6,843 bases of DNA, taken from positions 1 to 6,843 of the forward strand of contig JAGWZX010000033.1 of NCBI GenBank assembly GCA_018968805.1. The letters run 5' to 3'. This document shows positions 4,796 to 6,843 of the stretch, piece by piece. Source of the stretch: Patescibacteria group bacterium. Its GTDB lineage: Bacteria > Patescibacteriota > Minisyncoccia > Phycocordibacterales > SIBU01. Numbering within the stretch: position 1 is the stretch's first letter; the number at the start of each line of letters is the position of its first letter. The notes under the pieces are model-generated. The model saw only the letters and a program-made list of their open reading frames with translations. It did not search any database and was not told where the DNA came from. Both the position numbers and the translations under genes were made by a program.

Positions 4796-5471
4796 GAATA
4801 GTAAATACAAAAAGATAAATCCATCGTTGAGGCTTAAAGTCTGCAGCCTGAAACCCGCAGCTTTCCCGCATAAGCTTAAAACTAATGGCTCAAAGCTTAA
4901 AGCTTTTTCGCTGGTGGAAACACTTGTTGCCATCGCTATTATTTCCATTGCCGTGATCGCGCCCATGTCGCTGGCCCAGCACAGTTTGTTCGCTTCGTTG
5001 TACGCCCGAGATGAGGTTACGGCGTTTTATTTAGCCCAGGAAGCGATTGAATACGCGCGAAATGTTCGCGATGATAACGCCATAACCATTCCAAGTTTGG
5101 CCGGCACCGCAAATTGGCTCCAAGGCCTGGATAATTGTATCAACCAGACCTGCGGTATCGACCCTACGGCAAGCGGCAATGGCAATCAGGTGTTCAAGTG
5201 CAAACCCAATACGAATGACTGTCTGTTAACTTTCAATTCAGGAACGCCGTCAAATCCGGGAAGTGATTTATACGGAAGCGTAAATCGCAATAATGGAAGT
5301 AATAATGGCTGGGTGAACACCATTTTTACCAGAACACTTGAGATCACGCCGGTTGCCGTCGGCAATGATCCCAATGCCGAGGCTGACCTCACGGCGACGG
5401 TTTCTTGGCAGACCGGATCAATCACGCGGTCGATTTCCGTGAGTGGAAAACTTTTTGATTGGTACCGATAG
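4794..5471 (+). CDS. PilV/GspI-like pseudopilin
   Basis: A 225-residue minor pseudopilin. The leader is 37 residues, the longest in the window, and the expected cleavage is after Ala37 rather than Gly (KLKA then FSLVETLVAIAIISIAVIAP); Glu42 is mature position 5. After the helix, VTAFYLAQEAIEYARNVRDDNAI matches the pattern common in PilV/GspI-like proteins. The soluble domain has four cysteines (CINQTC, and FKC with NDC), while the leader holds one more that cleavage removes. An alternative start inside the leader is not obvious: there is no ATG or well-placed GTG/TTG in frame closer to the cleavage site. Much of the leader is encoded by an 11-unit heptamer array. The J-I order fits a tip-complex operon. 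Confidence 0.85.
   Translation: MNSKYKKINPSLRLKVCSLKPAAFPHKLKTNGSKLKAFSLVETLVAIAIISIAVIAPMSLAQHSLFASLYARDEVTAFYLAQEAIEYARNVRDDNAITIPSLAGTANWLQGLDNCINQTCGIDPTASGNGNQVFKCKPNTNDCLLTFNSGTPSNPGSDLYGSVNRNNGSNNGWVNTIFTRTLEITPVAVGNDPNAEADLTATVSWQTGSITRSISVSGKLFDWYR
4832..4908. repeat. Eleven-unit heptamer array in the leader codons of the PilV-like gene
   Basis: This is the longest array: eleven 7-nt units without a register break. GCTTAAA occurs exactly three times (4832-4838, 4874-4880, 4895-4901), with GCTCAAA, GCTTTTT, GCCTGAA and other variants between. The array ends within the codons just past the predicted cleavage site. The peptide therefore shows a loose seven-residue period (LKVCSLK, LKTNGSK, LKAFSL). 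Confidence 0.8.
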
Positions 5472-5473
5472 AA

Positions 5474-5494
5474 ATTTTAAACTGCAGATATAAG
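5474..5494. repeat. Heptamer-like stretch between the PilV-like and PilX-like genes
   Basis: ATTTTAA, ACTGCAG and ATATAAG follow one another in the 25-nt gap before the ATG at 5497. They are weaker matches to the consensus, listed because of register and position. Confidence 0.4.
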
Positions 5495-5496
5495 AC

Positions 5497-6054
5497 ATGA
5501 AAGGAAAAAAGCAAAATATTGTTTATGAAAAACTTACGGCTTACGGCTTAAGACCGAAAGCCTCTCGGGGTTTCGCCCTGCTTTTCGCCATTCTTGCGTC
5601 AAGCGTGCTTATTTCCATCGCGCTTGCCATTTTCAACTTGTCCTCGCGCGAGGTGGTGTTTTCAACCTTCGGCCGCGAATCGCAGGTCGCTTTTTACGCC
5701 GCCGACATCGGCGCCGAGTGTGCGCTTTATTGGGACGTTAACGGCAAAAGCCAAACCGGCAAGGATACGTTTGCCACCTCTACCGATTCCATCAATTACG
5801 CGCTCACCTCGCAGTCGGTAACTTGCGGCAGTGATACCAACGTGACAGTCAGCACTCCCGCTTCCGGCGCTCCTGTCAATGACGCCAACAACGCCACCAA
5901 TCAATTTTCTCTGCAAAACGCCGCCTGCGCGACCGTCTCGGTGTCAAAAAGTTATGACGCTATTGCCGGAAAAATTAAAACCACGATAGAATCCTACGGC
6001 CACGACAGTTGCGGCAACCCTTTGGTGGAGCGCGGTTTGCGGATACAATACTAA
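5497..6054 (+). CDS. PilX/GspK-like pseudopilin
   Basis: A 185-residue minor pseudopilin with a 25-residue leader ending RPKASRG, then FALLFAILASSVLISIALAI. Cleavage is expected after Gly25. Mature position 5 is Phe, not Glu; loss of Glu5 is a known trait of the tip pseudopilin GspK and fits a subunit that need not pack behind another. After the helix, VAFYAADIGAECALYW resembles the AFxAAExA segment of PilX N-terminal domains. Four cysteines are in the mature part. It is the last of the four pseudopilins, the K position. The domain is shorter than GspK (usually about 300 residues) and nearer PilX. The leader shares AYGLxxKAxRG with the FimT-like leader. The stop TAA at 6052-6054 is one base before the ligA ATG. 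Confidence 0.82.
   Translation: MKGKKQNIVYEKLTAYGLRPKASRGFALLFAILASSVLISIALAIFNLSSREVVFSTFGRESQVAFYAADIGAECALYWDVNGKSQTGKDTFATSTDSINYALTSQSVTCGSDTNVTVSTPASGAPVNDANNATNQFSLQNAACATVSVSKSYDAIAGKIKTTIESYGHDSCGNPLVERGLRIQY
5532..5566. repeat. Heptamer array in the leader codons of the PilX-like gene
   Basis: Five units in register: ACTTACG, GCTTACG (5539-5545), GCTTAAG, ACCGAAA and GCCTCTC. The CTTACGG tandem gives the Thr-Ala-Tyr-Gly part of the leader. The array ends three codons before the cleavage site. Confidence 0.7.
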
Positions 6055-6055
6055 T

Positions 6056-6843
6056 ATGGTTGTACCCGCGGACGTAAAAAAAAGGCTTGAAAAACTCAAG
6101 GAAACAATTGAGCGGCAGAGATACCTATATCATGTTTTGGACAAACCGGAGATGTCGGAAGCGGCTCTGGATTCTCTTAAGCGCGAACTAACGGAGATCG
6201 AGAGGAAATATCCGGAACTTTTGACGCCGGACTCACCGTCACAGCGCGTGGGCGGCGCGCCTCTGCCTGAGTTCAAGAAAGTGGCCCACAAAGTGCCGCA
6301 GTGGTCATTCAATGACGCGTTTACGCCCGAGGAAATGCGGGAATTTGAGGCACGAGTAAAACGTTTTCTGAAGCAAAGGTCAGACATTTTTCCCGATTTC
6401 GGGTCTCGCCTTGGCGGAATTGATTACGACTGCGAGCTCAAGATTGACGGGTTGAAGGTTGTTTTGGAATATCAAAAAGGTTATTTGGTACAAGCGGCCA
6501 CTCGCGGCAACGGAGCGGCGGGCGAGGATGTTACGGAGAATGTAAAAACAATCCAATCAGTACCCTTGCGCTTGAATCGGCCGGTTGATTGCATCGTGGA
6601 GGGGGAGGTTTGGATGAGCGAAAACAATCTCAAAGAGCTCAACAAGGCGCGCCAAAAAGCCGGTGAGCCGTTTTTTGCCAATCCCCGGAACGCCGCCGCC
6701 GGCGGCATCCGCCAGCTTGACCCGAAAATCGCGGCCAGCCGCAAGCTTGATAATTTCATTTACGACCTGGACATCACGAGCGAAAAATTGCCGGAGACCC
6801 AAATCGAGGAGTTGCGTTACCTGGACGGGCTCGGCTTCAAAGT
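6056..6843 (+). CDS. ligA: NAD-dependent DNA ligase LigA, N-terminal part
   Basis: Seals nicks in DNA using NAD+, as the essential replicative and repair ligase. The 262 codons visible run off the right edge; full proteins are about 670 residues. Domain Ia (YLYHVLDKPEMSEAALDSL, 23-41) is followed by the LTPDSPSQRVGG linker. The adenylation domain shows the lysine that is adenylated, Lys129 in CELKIDGL, then TRGNGAAGEDVTENV (149-163), EGEVWM (182-187) and FANPRNAAAG (207-216). Domain Ia has Glu and Leu where most bacterial ligases have the Asp and Tyr of DAEYD, and VPQWSFND replaces the usual PMLSLDN; this style fits Parcubacteria. The ATG lies one base after the PilX-like stop with no Shine-Dalgarno, so it is probably translated from the pilus transcript by coupling. 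Its function is unrelated to the pilus genes. Confidence 0.96.
   Translation, partial: MVVPADVKKRLEKLKETIERQRYLYHVLDKPEMSEAALDSLKRELTEIERKYPELLTPDSPSQRVGGAPLPEFKKVAHKVPQWSFNDAFTPEEMREFEARVKRFLKQRSDIFPDFGSRLGGIDYDCELKIDGLKVVLEYQKGYLVQAATRGNGAAGEDVTENVKTIQSVPLRLNRPVDCIVEGEVWMSENNLKELNKARQKAGEPFFANPRNAAAGGIRQLDPKIAASRKLDNFIYDLDITSEKLPETQIEELRYLDGLGFK

Noticed and set aside
6481..6802. Overlapping minus-strand open frames under ligA
   Set aside because: They lie antisense to a clearly conserved enzyme and look like composition-driven shadow frames.

Overview
The window is most likely a piece of a Patescibacteria/CPR (Parcubacteria-like) genome. The evidence is a compact type IV pilus cluster, a parcubacterial-looking variant of NAD-dependent DNA ligase, a Y1 (REP-associated) transposase of the 'CLMPNHFHLLV' type common in that group, no convincing Shine-Dalgarno sequences, and TGA used as a stop. 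The assignment is an inference from protein style; no rRNA is present. Everything recognised is on the + strand.

Layout. Positions 2-745 are the C-terminal part of a PilC/GspF inner-membrane platform protein. A leader region with a hairpin and -10-like motifs precedes a small type IV pilin (875-1234), followed by a 16-bp terminator-like hairpin. Positions 1325-2053 hold a REP/RAYT unit: a Y1 transposase gene flanked by two identical, directly oriented 21-bp palindromes. A third exact copy, inverted, lies inside the transposase reading frame, and a decayed fourth copy sits at 1243-1263. A second pilin follows with its own promoter (2102-2509), then prepilin peptidase PilD (2556-3419). Next come four pseudopilins resembling FimT/GspH (3456-4097), PilW/GspJ (4137-4763), PilV/GspI (4794-5471) and PilX/GspK (5497-6054). 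The window ends in the N-terminal 262 codons of ligA (6056 onward).

How the genes fit together. PilC would be the assembly platform and the two pilins the likely fibre subunits. PilD cleaves the short or long positively charged leaders before Phe, and the four pseudopilins would form the initiating tip complex. All six mature pilin-like proteins have an even number of cysteines, which suggests disulfide-stabilised extracellular domains. The pilus motor ATPases are not in the window. ligA appears to be an unrelated housekeeping gene riding at the end of the operon.

Two signals go beyond ordinary annotation. First, the transposase carries its own REP in frame inside its gene, has a REP in the spacer of its promoter, and takes its C-terminus from another REP. 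Second, a degenerate 7-nucleotide periodic repeat (consensus near GCTTAAA) occupies every gap from pilD to the PilX-like gene and runs into the leader-peptide codons of all four pseudopilins. The leaders therefore look alike (for example AYGLKLKATRG and AYGLRPKASRG) although the mature proteins differ.
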